Shown here: piece after piece, positions 21,509-34,139 of the stretch | Layout of the letters: each line of letters starts with the position of its first letter | Position numbering within the stretch: the first letter of the stretch is position 1 | Assembly (NCBI GenBank): GCA_933228895.1 | Contig: OW121856.1 | Coordinates: forward strand, 20,787,805-20,851,804 | Direction of reading: 5' to 3' | DNA length: 64,000 nt | Origin: Platycnemis pennipes | Lineage: Eukaryota > Arthropoda > Insecta > Odonata > Platycnemididae | Program-made: the position numbers and the translations under genes | Notes under the pieces: generated by a model | What the model was told of the DNA's origin: nothing | The model's database searches: none | The model's input: only the letters and a program-made list of their open reading frames with translations

Positions 21509-21572
21509 CGTACCCTTAGTGTACGGTTTCCTTCTTCCGCCGCAAGTTGTCGCTAGCATCTAGCGATGCTAG
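21509..21572 (-). repeat. 64-bp inverted repeat, left arm
   Basis: On the minus strand it begins CTAGCATCGCTAGATGCTAG and ends AAACCGTACACTAAGGGTAC plus G. It pairs with 24,950-25,013 at 52 of 64 positions without gaps. The outer end (CGTACCCTTAGTGTACG) is itself a small palindrome. Confidence 0.75.
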
Positions 21573-23450
21573 CTTTTGAGCGTTGCACTGAAATAATCTA
21601 ATTTAAAGAGTTGCAGGAATGAAAATAGGGATCCCAAAAATTTGAAACCCAAGCAAAGTACACCTTATCTACTCGTACTAATTTTTCAATTTCTATCCAC
21701 CGCGAAAAAAATTAATTTTACGTGGCAAGTGGGTGGAAAACGTGGGTGACAAGTGCACAAATCTCGCATCTATATTTGCATTTTTGGAACAAAACATTAT
21801 GGTGGATTTGAAATTATCTCAGCTTCTTTCATCATAAGGCAGAGAAGCGTTTGAACATCGCTAAGTTTGTTTCTTATTCTCTCTAAGTTTCATATTGTTA
21901 CGTATGATTAGGTCATAGGAGGCGCGCCAATTTTTTGTGACATTTATAGGTGCATAGGGGTTTGCGGAATCCTTAAAAATCAAAGTAAGTTTAACAGAGA
22001 GGCAAAGTGTTGTTAACAGGAGATAATACCAACGGAAGGACATTTTAGTATTTATATTTAATATCATATCATCAGAATATTCAAGTAAAATAAGCATTTT
22101 TAACCAGTAAATTTCAATTATTTAAATTCGAACCTTTAAGGAAAAGTTGACACGCGCTTATTGCAATTTAATTTTATATATTATTAAACCCTTTTAACGC
22201 CAATTATAAGTGTAGTACCTAATAAAAGCTTGAGTTAGCTTAAGTTTGAGTTTTGTCTTTAACATGCGTGATAGTGTTATAACATTACGTTGATAAAGAG
22301 TAACCTTTTATAACTTTAAGAACCTCATACTTTGAGGCATATTTCCGCTTTACCTTCACAGCACTTTAACGACATTAAAAAACTATTCAAGCGTTGTGGC
22401 AATATTATATACATTCAGAAGCAATTATTAATAATGCAGTTAATGCAAGAATTATTAAAAATGCGTAAAAGAATTAACTCATTATGCTTATAACGTGCAT
22501 TTTTACCATTTCAAGCTCACTCAACATATTCAGAATATACCTACGTCATACAGAGAGATAAGATGAGACAAGGAAATCCATGATTCGGAGAAGATACTGA
22601 TTTTATTTTATTGTCAAACAAAACATTTTTAAACACATTGAATTTAAAATGAAAAACAAAAATTTTAATGCATAATGTTTTATGAAAATGAGAGGATTTT
22701 TCGGTAGACTGAATTTTATAAAATTAAGTCGGCATTTATTCTTTTATACTGCTGTCTAGTCTCATTAAAATGAAATAATGTAAAATATGTGTTATCATAT
22801 CAGTCCCATGTGTTTCAAAGGGAAATGTAAAACACATATTGTCCAAACATAATTCTAATGTTCTGGAATAGCAATCTGGAAACATTATATTGCCAATAAG
22901 GATATGCTCCACTTGCCTCAGCATAATGTAAAGGTTATTATGCTTTATAATAGAACTCCTATAGTTCTACAATGCTAACATATTGACGTCACTTTTAGAT
23001 TTTTATGAATCCGAAGAACTGGAACAATCAATGCAGTGTACAAATTTTCTGAATTTCCTACAGAGAAATCCAGCCACATAATATGGGTGGATATCTGGAT
23101 GATATAAGGTACCTACGCCTAGGTAAAAGTACTGAAATTGGTGGACAGTTGTCATTAAATATGGGACTGGAGTCTATCAACGAGGAGAGACAAAAAGTTA
23201 CCTTGTCCCAGGTGTGGCGCTGGTTGTATTAGAGCAAATTTTGTGTTCTAGTGCGAAAGGCGTGCGTCTTGACGTGTCATTTTAACCAATTTTCTGTGTT
23301 TCATTTTTCGAAAGTGATATATATTTTATATCACTTAGCAGCCTATTGTTGCTGTTTAGTCCAGCATGCATAATTAGGAGAAATATTGGATACACAGTGA
23401 GAATTTCAAGAATGAGTTAGAAAGATCGTGGATTCCCTAATTCCGACAGG
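21573..23450. other. AT-rich spacer between the 64-bp repeats
   Basis: No recognisable gene. Short open frames at 21,861 and 22,736 on the minus strand have no domain. Confidence 0.35.
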
Positions 23451-24457
23451 TGTCGGAATAAGGACTAGCGGCTCTTAATTTTCGTTTAACTCGCACATAA
23501 CAGTACCGGAGATCGTTGAATTATGTGCAACTTTTGTAAACAGCTATTGTGGTTTTTCAGAGCTCTATGATTAGCTGTTTCCTTACATAAAAATATTTAA
23601 TGAGAAGAACGAAAATTCATTGAAATAACTGTTGCAAGTTATGCACGAATTTTCTTAATTCAGAAAATAATATGATAAAAAAATATTGGTCGTCTGCTCT
23701 TATGGTTTGTGATCAAGAGAAGGAATTATGCCGGAGAATTTTTTTTTCGGAGAGATAGGGATACCGGTAACTGGTCGACTGAGAAGAAGGGTCTATGCCT
23801 ACTGTGAAATCAATGGAATCACACAAAATTTCGATGAAAACGCAGGATTAGCTGGTAGAAAGTTGATGAAGTTATTTTTGGATAGACGCATGGATGTATC
23901 AAAGAGAAGGGCTCAGAGAATGAACCAAGGTAGAGCCATGAAATTAAAACGCATGCTCGTGAAATATTACTTTGAAAAGCTAAAAAGTATCGTAGTTGAA
24001 CACTATGCTATGCAAATGCCAGGAAATAATTACAATATTGATGAAAAACCATTCCGGAAAAAATAAATCCTGAACTGGAGACGCAGGCAAGCCGGGTGCT
24101 AGTGAAATGCCTTCCAATAAAAAAGAGCACCGGTATTTAACCATTTTCAGAGAGGACAGGGTGCCGATATTAGTCTGTGCAGCTTTTGCAAACAGTATGC
24201 CCATGAGGAATGTGCAGATGCTAAATTTCGTAGAATTTTCTTCTGTCCTTAATGCTATGACTAGTAAAATATTTTCAAGTATTGTCATGAACGCTTTATT
24301 ATGAAATTATTGCTTTCTTTTGCGTAAATAAAACTTATTTCATTACAGTTTCCTACTCATTTCTTGCTTTTTAGCTCTTAAACTTGCGAACCACACACTG
24401 TCGGAATTAGAAGCATATATGTGTCGGGATTCGGGCCATGGGGTCCAAATTCCGACA
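23451..24457 (+). mobile_element. Degraded pogo/jerky-type DNA transposon
   Basis: The transposase remnant is flanked by short inverted ends: TGTCGGAATAAGGAC at 23,451 and, reversed, TGTCGGAATTTGGAC ending at 24,457 (13 of 15). Additional TCCGACA/TGTCGG motifs occur near both ends. I see no clear TA duplication, so the borders are approximate. Confidence 0.5.
23728..24270 (+). pseudogene. Pogo/jerky-type transposase remnant
   Basis: A 112-codon open frame (23,728-24,066) resembles the middle of CENP-B/jerky/pogo transposases. It has CEINGITQNFDENAGLAGRK and KLFLDRR, the pattern of the CENP-B-type DNA-binding region. It ends in YNIDEKPF, the position of the first catalytic aspartate (usually N-V-D-E-T-G-F). 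After frame breaks, a second piece at about 24,174-24,252 reads CSFCKQYAHEECAD...FFCP. This is a C-x2-C-x4-H-x2-C finger of the sort found at the C-terminus of jerky/pogo-type proteins. Most of the DDE core between them is missing. Not functional. Confidence 0.65.
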
Positions 24458-24949
24458 TTTTAACATATTTTATTCAAACTGTTGTAACTGTGAAAACAGT
24501 GCATATATTACCAAGCAAATCATTTTTGAGTATTGAGCACAGCACGGGCAAAATTTCGTACAAATATTGGCTTTTTTTACTAACTACAGTTTTTTAAAAT
24601 TTTAATCTTGAAACCTTAGCGTGTCGCAATATAGATCAGTTACATTATAATAGAAATACGATGAATCGTTATTTATGGTTATATATACGTGAAATGCCAC
24701 GAAAAAATATGGTTATAATTCTTAATATAACGAGGCTGAAGATGAATGTGACAACAGTACACCACACTTCTTTAGGCATTGTCCTAGTTTTCTTTGACAA
24801 AGAACTCACAGTGACAATAGCGCAAGAGTTGGAAATATTTTCTTGCTGAAATAGCCACAAACTAAATTACGCTAACTGGCCACTAAATAATTAAACAATT
24901 CATTACTAACCGATGTTTTCACATGCAAGCAATGCATCCAGAAAAAATA
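24458..24949. other. No feature recognised
   Basis: AT-rich. Short open frames on both strands at 24,661-24,860 mirror each other and are not protein-like. Confidence 0.35.
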
Positions 24950-25345
24950 CTAGCATCGCTAGGCAGTAGCGACAACTGGTGGCGAAAAACTGAAACCGTA
25001 CACGAATGGTACGCTTTCGCTATAAGGCGATAGCATTAAGCTTCAGGGGGCTGGTCTCCACCTTCACTCATGTGAAGAAGAGCTGCTGCCCTCTCCTCCG
25101 GGTTATGAGAAGCGTATTTATTGGCGGCCTCCCGTCTCCAAGTCACGGCATCTGCACAGGTTCTGTATCATTTAGAGGCCTATCTTACCCAGGGATAGAC
25201 CAATACCCCCTCAGATTGCCGTCGCTTTTGGCCACGACTGCTTATTCGACGAGTAAACTCGCTATTATCGCAGCAAACCTCTATATCTAGAGGTCGACCC
25301 ACCATCCGCTACCCGGTGGACGCACTCGGTGGCTTTAAGCTCAGC
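24950..25345 (+). mobile_element. Putative LINE 5' leader or SINE-like repeat
   Basis: It begins with the right arm of the 64-bp inverted repeat (24,950-25,013). A GC-richer segment follows with GGTCTCCACCTTCACTC, CCGGGTTATGAGAAGC and CACCATCCGCTACCCGGTGG. If the left arm marks the 5' end of the RTE, this could be a 5' leader of a related element in plus orientation. No endonuclease codons follow. Assignment is tentative. Confidence 0.4.
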
Positions 25346-26271
25346 CGCGAGCTGCAACGTAATTATCCATTGGTGTGTATTTATGTGAATGTTCATCAAA
25401 TAATACGCTCCGTGGAATCAAGTAAGCATCCCGTTGCCGTATCCTGGCTTTCCTTCCACAGTCCCCCTTCCTCTAAATTTCTCCTTTTTGACGTTTCCAC
25501 AGTTTTTTCCAACCCATTTCTGGCAATACAGGGCTCCACCCCGCGCTCGGATTAAAAACCCCCGTCCACCCCGTCATGGCTCCCGCAAACAACCCCTGCA
25601 AATACCCTCCCTCCGTTTCTCTCACCGCGCGGTGCCCCCGACCCTGTACACTCCTCGCCTCCGCTCCCCGTGCAACAACCCCTAGCCCCTCCCCCTCACC
25701 CTCTGCTGCGAACGACCTTTCCGTTGCCCTCCCCAATCCTGCAAATCCCCCTGCTCATCCCCCCCCCCCCTTTCCCCTCCATGCTTCTTGCAACGGCAAT
25801 CTTCGGAGTTCGTTTTTTTTCCCGATCGAATCGACGGAGCAAAGAATAACTCTTTATTTGCGTTCTATCTCTCCTGCCTTTAAACTGCCAAAATTAATTT
25901 CAGCACATTTTTCCAATCGGATTTCTTTAGGACGAGATATCGTCGGAGTGAGGTTCGAGGGTCTTGCGAAATCGCGTTCGGAATTGGAAACGAAATTTTA
26001 AATTATTATTTTCCGTGCAGTGGATTTTTGAGATTCAGATAGTTTATCGTTGAATATGCCATTAAAACGGCCTTATTCCACCATAATTGATTGAATCAAT
26101 GGCTAATTTTTTTAACGCGCCCCATAGTTATTCTCGGACATTCTTTGGGATTTCACTATCTTGGGTCACAATTTCGTGATTTTCGAATGTCAAACGCAGC
26201 CTGCGAGTGATGTTCATTTTAAAACGGCCGATAGTGAATATTCAATTAACGCTAGCACACATGCTAATCGG
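25346..26271. other. Unassigned; C-rich tract
   Basis: The 25,430-25,800 part is C-rich, ending in a run of about 11 C near 25,760. Overlapping open frames of 79-141 codons in three frames reflect composition. No domain is visible. Confidence 0.35.
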
Positions 26272-26311
26272 CCTTACTAGTATTGGCTTCTCAAAGCCAA
26301 TACTAGTAAGG
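26272..26311. repeat. Perfect 18-bp hairpin
   Basis: CCTTACTAGTATTGGCTT, loop CTCA (26,290-26,293), then its exact complement AAGCCAATACTAGTAAGG. Confidence 0.95.
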
Positions 26312-29300
26312 ACGTAATTTTTATCTATACTTCCTCATGAAGTTGTCTAGTTTATAATACAGCAAAAAATTTAAATACCGATGGAAAGATTTTAAGTATA
26401 AATACATAAATATTGAAAACAATTATTGCCATGTCAATCATCATCTTAAACGCTGTCTTTTAATCTTAAATGTCAATCGTCGAATATCAATTTACGGAAT
26501 AATCCAAGCATCAACGTGACATTTTTTTTCCAAGTTTAAAACCAGAAATATAGTTTTTTCTTCGGGCTTCTCTTATTATTCATGCGCCTGTAGTTTAGTG
26601 TCCTTGTGCGGTGACAAAAAACTTAATTTGTGATAATCATTAATTCTGAGATTAGTGTGACTCAGCTCTCTACTCCATAAAATCAATTAACCATAGATTA
26701 TTGGCTTTATTCATCTCTTTATATCGCTCTATGGTTGTCTTCAATTTATCAGAAAATATGAAAAAAATACGGAGTTTCCCCACAATTTATCAAATTTTAT
26801 TGTTTACTATTATGTCTGAATATACTCATGCATTCATCCTTTAATGTAAAAGCATCGTGGCTCAAGTTAGACATCACAGCACGAGCCTTCTTATCACTCT
26901 ATGCCCGAAGCAGGTAAGACGCTAAATTTGGGAGAAAATACCTTTGTGCCTTCCTCTTTTCTTAAATAATTACACAGGTCAACATTTTTATGGGAATCGG
27001 CGTTCATAATATTCGACACCTTGAACTCAGCCGTAGATGCCCTGATCAAACCAAAACGGAACTGTACCAATTGGATAAACATAATTTTGCCACGTCCGGC
27101 AATGAGATTCAAGTTTTGTGCTCTTCATATTAACTGAACCAATTCTGTTTTGCATATTCTGAGCCATAAAATTAAATATAGTATTCCAATTAAATTCAAA
27201 TGAGAAAATAGGGAGCCACGCTAGCCTAACATAGACGTGAGAAGGGCAGTGCGAAGGCAGAAGGAATCAAATAACAAACGCACTTTGGTGAAAGAGCAGT
27301 TGAGAGAGAAGGGAAAAAAGAAATGCCAACTGTCAAGAACAAAGGAGATTAAATGGTCAGATCCACATTCCTTGCCATATCATATCAGTCGCCAGCCAAA
27401 CGTAGCACATATATTTTCCTCCATCGGCACTCACCCATAAAGACTTCTTTTTGAGTTCCAGGATTGTTTTCTCGGTATAGTCATGGAGAAGAAAGATGGT
27501 AGGGCACATATTTACCCATGTTATTTACAAATTTTCTCCTCTTCTTCACTGGTTGGTTCAGATATAATGACACTTACGTGTCCTAGGTGGCTAAAATGGC
27601 TGTGCCTCTCTTGTTAGTTCGGTCGGTTCGGTCCTACGTCCTAGTGCGAAGCATACAAGCCGTTTCTTTTAAAACATTTATTCTAGTCATCACGTACAAC
27701 AAATGTCAATTTGTTCTTCTCAATTCCTTCCTCAATGATTTCATTTGGGCCAAAACTCATTTTCTGCCCACTTCGTACGTTTCTTTAAATCAGAAAGACA
27801 TTAAGCTACCTCTTAACTCGATCTCTTAGGAAAGAGTATTGATAATAATTGTATTTTTTTTAATTGTGGACCGTTTTCAGAAGTATTTACGTCAAATTAG
27901 CCTTTGTTTGAGTCAATAATTAGTACTCACATTTTAGGAGGATCCATTGAATACAATAGAAATCTGACGATTTGATCGTTTTGGTATTGGCTGATATTTT
28001 TATGCAATGCAGTTGTCACTCAAATGAAATTATTTTTGTGATTCAATTTTCAAGTTTTTACTGAACGTTTTAAGTGCGTCTTAAAGGCGTTACTGATAGA
28101 CAGACCATGTTCAATCTGCTGTATACATTTTTAATTCAATTTTATCTTTAATACGAATTTAGATATCTTAATATAATGATGTATGCTGGAATAGAGGAAA
28201 AGAATTTTTATTTTTCTTTCTCCCCCGGCTTATGAATAAAATTGAAAATTGAAAAGAATATGGAATTCAGCACCCTTTTTATTTTTATATTTTTTTAAAG
28301 ATTTGATTCGAAGAGATTGAAATTCAATCCCAATCTTATTCTCATCTGAGAATGTAAAAGTTATATCCTCCAATCGCCCACTCACCTTTCTTCATTCACC
28401 AACATTCGTCCCGTCGTAGAAAGTGCTTTTATTAGACTTTCCACCTTCAAAAGTGTTTCTTGAAGACGCAGTTTAAGGGTGTGGTGATGATTTCCCTCAA
28501 TGTGTATTCAGCCTCTCAGTTTAACGTTTTACCTACTGTAGGCAATGTTACAATACGAGACGCATTGGATGGCAAAAGCGTGCACTTGACCAGGCATAGA
28601 CCATTCTGGAAATACATATTCTCGTAGGAATATGGAGACCTGGAGTCGATACTGGAGTTGAATTCCAGGAAGGAAGATGGCAAGAAAATTGAGAAGGATG
28701 AAGTGAGGATAAAAGGGGAAAGGAAAGACGAGACGGAACACTGTTTGGGAAAAAAGAGAGCAGTGAGCATTTCGAGCAACCTAATGGTATTGAAGGGAAG
28801 CTTCCCGGAGTAGGACTGTAGGGAGAAGACGCGAAAGGAATACTTAAATACGGACGTGATGATGATGAAGGCCTTTCAGCGTGTAAGTGAATTAGAACCG
28901 GGTGTGGAATGATTGGGGGCCGCGAACGAGGAGTATTGCAGGAGGAATCGCTTGAGGTCTTCGCGGGCGTAGGAGAAGGAAGATGTGTTGAGCCCACCCA
29001 CATATCCCAACCCTATTTTTACCTTGCGAAACAGGACCGCACAATTTTGTAATTTATTTCTGGCCCGCGCTGGTGCAAAAAATGTCGGCATATTATCTCA
29101 GGGTGCCCATTCAGTGTCCTCTTCGCGTAGTCTCTATCCCGAAGAGTCCCTTATTTTCGCCGTTTGTGTATTGTCCCTATTTTCTTGATGCTACCATTTA
29201 TATTTGTATAAATGTCATTTACCTACCCTACTATTAAGCATTGGAGCATATGAAGACTCTTTCTACATCATAGGTCACTTCTTTATATGTGAATCAGAGT

Positions 29301-32012
29301 TGTCGTATTAAGTATTAAAATATGGAAACCAGAATTAACTAAGGTGATGAGTGATTAATAGCCCAGTTAATATCGTTTTCACCCACATAAATCTTTTACA
29401 AAACCTATTAGGTTCAGAGTCATCAGGACTCCATCCAGTTTTTAAATACTTTTGAAACCACGGTCTACAGTACCTAATAAATATGAACACATATTTGTAT
29501 TGATCTAATGCGTTCTATGAAATAGAGGGTCCGAATATAGTTGGCAAAAATGCAACTAAAGCATTTTTATCCGTCAAACAGTGCGTATCTACGCATTTTT
29601 TACGACATTTGATTCCACATTATTTTTTTAGGGTGAGTATCGTACTTATGTCAATTTCTCTGGTATTAAGTGTGTAACAAATATGACTCTACGATGATTG
29701 GCAAGTCGTGGGGTAGCTCAAATATGTTATGACTGGCCTATTCAAGCTTTTTCCACGTATCTTGTCAAGTATCCCATAGCCTTATCATATAGGATTTTTA
29801 TTTTGCTTCTTTTTACCATGGATACTGCCTGCAATGTTGACGTAACGGTCGGTAATTGGCGCGTATTTGTGAGTATCCATCGCTAACAAAAATTTCACCA
29901 TTGATCCGTAAGCAAGGCTCGATGCCTCGTCGAAAGAATCGTATTTACCTCCATGGTGTTTACCGTTTTGAAGAGGGTATTTTCCATTGCTAAATGGCTC
30001 TCAGCAGTTCCTACGCTATTTTTGTCACGTCCCAACTCAATTTGAAAACCGTTAAGGCCGTCCGCTCTTGTTTCATTCGCGTATTTTGTAGATACCTGTA
30101 TTCAGTCTAGGGCAGTGGAAGCCCTATTATTTCTCTTGTGGAGTTTGATTATCTTATTTATTTCTAGTTTCTTTACAGCGTTTGAAGTGAGAGTTGAAAT
30201 TTCTCCCAGCTTTCTCGGCGTATTTGCTTTAATTTTCTAAGGTAGCTTGCTGTGATAAATTCTAAATATAGCGCATCTTATGGGCTCTCAGTTTTATTTT
30301 CCCATGCATATGGAGCCTCACTGTTTAGAGGTAATTATGAAGCATTTGCTCATTTCTCTGAGCATAGAAAAGGGCAGGGGAGAAAATGACAAGTCGATAA
30401 AAGCCTTTGTGCCCCAAAACAAGTTCCCGTTTTAATATAGACCAAACGGTCTTGGATACATTTTCTGGTTGAACGAAAGTGACGGTTAATTATTCTCTAT
30501 TGTGTTGATTTCATATTTAACCGTATTTATATTCATGACAAAAGATCAACATTTTCATATTTCGACGGAAGTCAATAATAGTAAGTATTCTCTACATTTC
30601 ATTGCAACTTTCTTAGTTATTTTGCTTCCAATTATTGTTCTATTCTGACCATTGATGCCTTATATTTATGCCTCGTAGTTCATCATCTGACCGATGTTTA
30701 ATTAATGATGTGATCACGATCATGTTTAATTTTGATAGAATGCTTTAAATTCGGTCCCGTGATTTCTGTAGAGCGAAACACCCCTCCCTCCCGGGGTTAA
30801 TTGCGAGGGAAAGAGAGACCGAACATCGTCCACTGCAGCCATGCTGAGATTATATTACTAAGTCAAAGAGTTGATAATTGGCTCAGCGCGGGTTTGGAAA
30901 GTAACTTGCTATTCAGACGAAATTTATAGATTATGGTTTCGCTTCATACATAAAACGATGAGACTGTTAGGTATGAGTTTAGTTTCTTGATCCAAAGCAA
31001 TGTATTTTGTGCAATAAATGTCTTTATTAAATCCTGCGTTTCGTTTTAAATCATGCCAATTGCGTGAGGTTTAATGGGGTATTGAATGTCAGATATACCT
31101 TAACTTCTTTGATCCCGTTGTTCACTTATGTGGACAACCGGACAACCAGTAGAATATTGTACTGATGTACCTACACATCTGTGAAAGTACCTGATTTTGA
31201 ATTTTCCGACTTGACGGCGCAAATCGTATATACAATAGAATCTCTCTTTTAGTTATCGTTTTTCAGAAATCAATATGGCGATCACAAATAAAGTGAAATT
31301 TATTTCATCTATTTATGTCTTGCCCATGTGGCATTTTTTCTGTTCATGTCTAGATATTAATATTTAGGTGGTTGTTCATTATTATCCATGCCAACAATTT
31401 TTTTCTTTCTCTCAAATAAAAACTTTAAACATATTTGGGATATAAATATTTCAACATATACAATAATAACATATTTTTACAGCATAATTACATATGTACT
31501 TAAAACAGGTGAGAAAATTTTTTTTTCATAAGTCTGGTATTTTTCTGGTTTGACGAGGGTATATGGAGCAGGGCTGGAAAAGAGCCATTGGAAATGAAGG
31601 TTGGCAAAGCATTTAAAACTGGTGGAATCCCTAAAGTCCTGGCAAAAAGCTTAGAAGAGGAATGCGGGATAATTTTTCATAGCGTGGAACTTAGGAATCA
31701 TGAGAAAACAGGCTGAAAGGCTGAGACCGAATGTAAGTAGGTAATCACCATCATCCGTATGAGGCCTAACGTGTTCAGTGGTTTTGTTGCGTATGAATAT
31801 AATATATTTATATTATATTATATATTTAGGCAAAGTGTGTAAGGTTTTAATACCAGAGTATATCCCAGAAAAGAGGCAATAGGAAAGAGGAGAGAACTGA
31901 TGATGGAAAACCCGAGAAAAAACAGGTGAAACGAATTAATGAAACAATAGCGCTGCTTAAAGTAAAAGAGCTAGTTTTTGAAAAGTACTCTGAAAGTTTA
32001 CGGTTAGTGTAA
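26312..32012. other. Long featureless stretch
   Basis: About 5.7 kb with no recognised gene or repeat. Overlapping minus-strand frames at 28,516-29,003 (up to 151 codons) lie in a purine-rich block and show low-complexity serine and proline content, not a domain. A small GC-rich patch lies at 30,775-30,850 and an AT-only stretch near 31,795-31,830. Confidence 0.35.
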
Positions 32013-32715
32013 CAAACCGTAGATTAGGATTCGTAAAAAGGGTTCTAGGCAAATGCGATGAGAGTACGAGAAAGAAGCATTTCCCATTTGTCAGGCCTCA
32101 TTTAGAATATGCCACTAGTAGATGAGATCCTTGAGGAAGGTAATATAAAGGAATTAGAGTGTGTGCAAAGGAGATCAGCTTGACTGTTAAAGGCCATAAT
32201 CATATATTCATTATCATTACGAATTTACTAGAAGAACTAGGATGGGAATTACTATCAGAACGGGGTTAAACTTTATGTTAAATCTTATAAGCCTATTCGA
32301 AGCTGATTTATTTGCAGGTGACGTTAGATATATATTAAGAAGCCCTGCGTATTATGCTAGGTTCGATCAGATTAACAAGATTAGAGAGATAGATTGTCGT
32401 ACCGATAGATTTAAAATGTCATTTTCCCGCGTATCATGAGAGAGCACAATACTCAGCATATCAAAGGGATAGGTAGGAGAAACATTGTTAGAGTAGTCTG
32501 TAGTGCGTTATGCATGTATTAACAACCAATCCCTTTATTACTATGCAAATACTAACAATCTAGCTGCATGTGTCCCTACTATCTAGCATGTTTCCATATA
32601 TGTTTTCCATGCCGCTTGTCATTGTGTTATGTCAATAATGTATGTTTGGTGATTTCCACCCCCTGCCACACACCCTCACGGTGGCTTGCAGGGTATTGCA
32701 TAGATGTAGACGTAG
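32013..32715 (+). mobile_element. CR1/L2-like LINE, 5'-truncated
   Basis: Plus-strand copy starting at the NRRLGFVKRVLGKCDE block and running to the 3' stem-loop (CCCCCTGCCACACACCC... GTGGCTTGCAGGGTAT at about 32,660-32,700). It ends with an ATAGATGTAGACGTAG tail. Confidence 0.88.
32030..32439 (+). pseudogene. LINE RT C-terminal remnant
   Basis: The frame FVRPHLEYAT is recognisable at about 32,085, then breaks. A 65-codon piece (32,242-32,439) retains GDVRYILRSPAYYARFDQIN and KIREIDCRTDRFKMSF. Several frameshifts and stops lie between the two. It is homologous to the copies at 1.4-1.9 and 46.1-46.5 kb. Confidence 0.82.
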
Positions 32716-33004
32716 AGCCAGGCTACTTCATATTATTTCTTATTCACTTCGCTCTCACTCTTCATTTTTTGTGGCTAGCATAACGTGTTATTCTTTAGTA
32801 GTGCAGGTGACCGTAACCGTGCTATAGTGTTCTTGTAGTGTCAAGGCTTTACCTCTCTGGATTCTAGAGCTTCCGCCTAACGGGATTCTCCTGAATAATA
32901 GCATTCCCCTCTAACAGTTTTATTTTATTGGTTGTTTTATTACAGCTATATTATCATCGTAAACATAGCGTCTTAGGCGTAGGCACATGGCATCATAATC
33001 ATTA
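32716..33004. other. No feature recognised
   Basis: No gene or repeat identified. Confidence 0.35.
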
Positions 33005-33440
33005 GAACTTGTACAACAGTACTATCTTCAGGCATTTTCATCATTAATATTCTTTCGTAATACCAGAGGATGCTCTTCGTACGCATTGCGGTTCCGTCCC
33101 AAAACATTACTCCCACATTTATATTCAAACGGTCAGCGTGGATGTCACTTCCTGTGAATTACTGTAAAAACTGTTTAATTTTCCACAAAATTAAGGCAAG
33201 GATTATTTACGATGCTTCTGGTCAGTCTTTTCCAGGTAGGGACTCCATGAGCGGATGATAAATTAACGTAGTATTAATTTTGTGGAGAAGTGTTTCCATT
33301 TATGGTTTCTTTCCTTTGCATGACATCTGACATGGTGAATTATAGTATACATTCCAAAAGTCTCCTTCTGGCAAATTTATTTAGCTATTTCCTTAAATTT
33401 TGAGAGTAGCTTTCGCATTCCGACTCTAAGGTTTTCAAGT
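33005..33440 (-). mobile_element. Degenerate RTE-type endonuclease fragment
   Basis: The plus-strand text matches the RTE endonuclease at 20,990-21,190 in order. CATTATTAATATTCTTTCGT, GATGCTCTTCGTACGCATTG and ACTCCCACATTTA are at 33,045-33,125, and CATTCCAAAAGTCTCCTTCT with the following segment is at 33,349-33,390. About 165 bp between them (33,130-33,290) has no counterpart and contains an inverted TTTTCCACAAAATTAA / TTAATTTTGTGGAGAA pair, so it may be a small insertion. No frame survives. Confidence 0.6.
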
Positions 33441-34135
33441 CTTCCGCAGGTTTGAATTGTTCTAACATATTACTTCCCACTCCTATGATGCATCATGTAC
33501 CTACTTATTTACGATCCATTTAAGCCGTGAATGTAGCCCCCTACAGAAAATCTCAATATGTTTGTTTAATTAAAAGTTAGAACTTATTAATAGATTTAAA
33601 ATGGAGCATGGTGTATTAATTAATAATTGGAGTCAGATGCCCAGGTTAAAGATACCCAGAGTACGAGGAATACAATTGTTTCACTGAATTGCTCAGTTGC
33701 TCAGGTTTAGTGAATCTTTTTGCTCCTGGAAGAAGAAATGAAATGAACGGTTGGCCATTAAATGCAATAAAAAAATGCACATGACACTAAAAGTGAATGT
33801 TGAGAGAAAGAAAATTTTAGTATTTAAAAAATTGGAGGGAAATGCTCATTCAAATGCTAATACGATTATCTCATAGATTGTGTTATATTATGAAAAACTC
33901 AGCCGGGGATTCAATCAGTCCATCGGAAAATAAGCTTAGATTACCACAATGAAAGGCTTGGTAATAGGCTATGTCGATTCGAAGATTATGCTAAGCTTAA
34001 TTAAGAGAGGGTAAGCATAAAAATTCGTGGAAAGTGTGGGACATTCAATAGGAAAAATGTAGCCCAAAGAAAAAGGCTTTTGAGGCCCGGTGTTCGAGGT
34101 GTAGCCCTATATCCCAAGGAAGAAGCGGGTGGAAA
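33441..34135. other. No feature recognised
   Basis: AT-rich, no gene identified. Confidence 0.35.
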
Positions 34136-34139
34136 AAAT

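Larger units (their letters stand above)
20837..21565 (-). mobile_element. RTE-clade LINE, 5' portion
   Basis: This continues the minus-strand LINE interrupted by BEL/Pao. It holds the first half of the endonuclease up to about 21,190 and probably part of the 5' leader beyond that. The outer limit is uncertain. I set it at the end of the 64-bp motif near 21,570, also present at 24,950. It includes a GGTGGAGACCACAGTGGTC palindrome around 21,450-21,470. Confidence 0.75.

Noticed and set aside
21509..25013. The 64-bp inverted repeat as proven termini of one 3.5-kb transposon
   Set aside because: No target duplication outside the arms, and the left arm lies where the RTE 5' leader is expected. 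Kept only as a hypothesis.
25434..26001. 141-codon and overlapping frames in C-rich DNA
   Set aside because: Three overlapping frames on both strands rich in proline and serine follow from base composition. No domain is visible.
28516..29003. Three overlapping minus-strand frames up to 151 codons
   Set aside because: They lie in a purine-rich block, overlap in all frames and resemble no protein.
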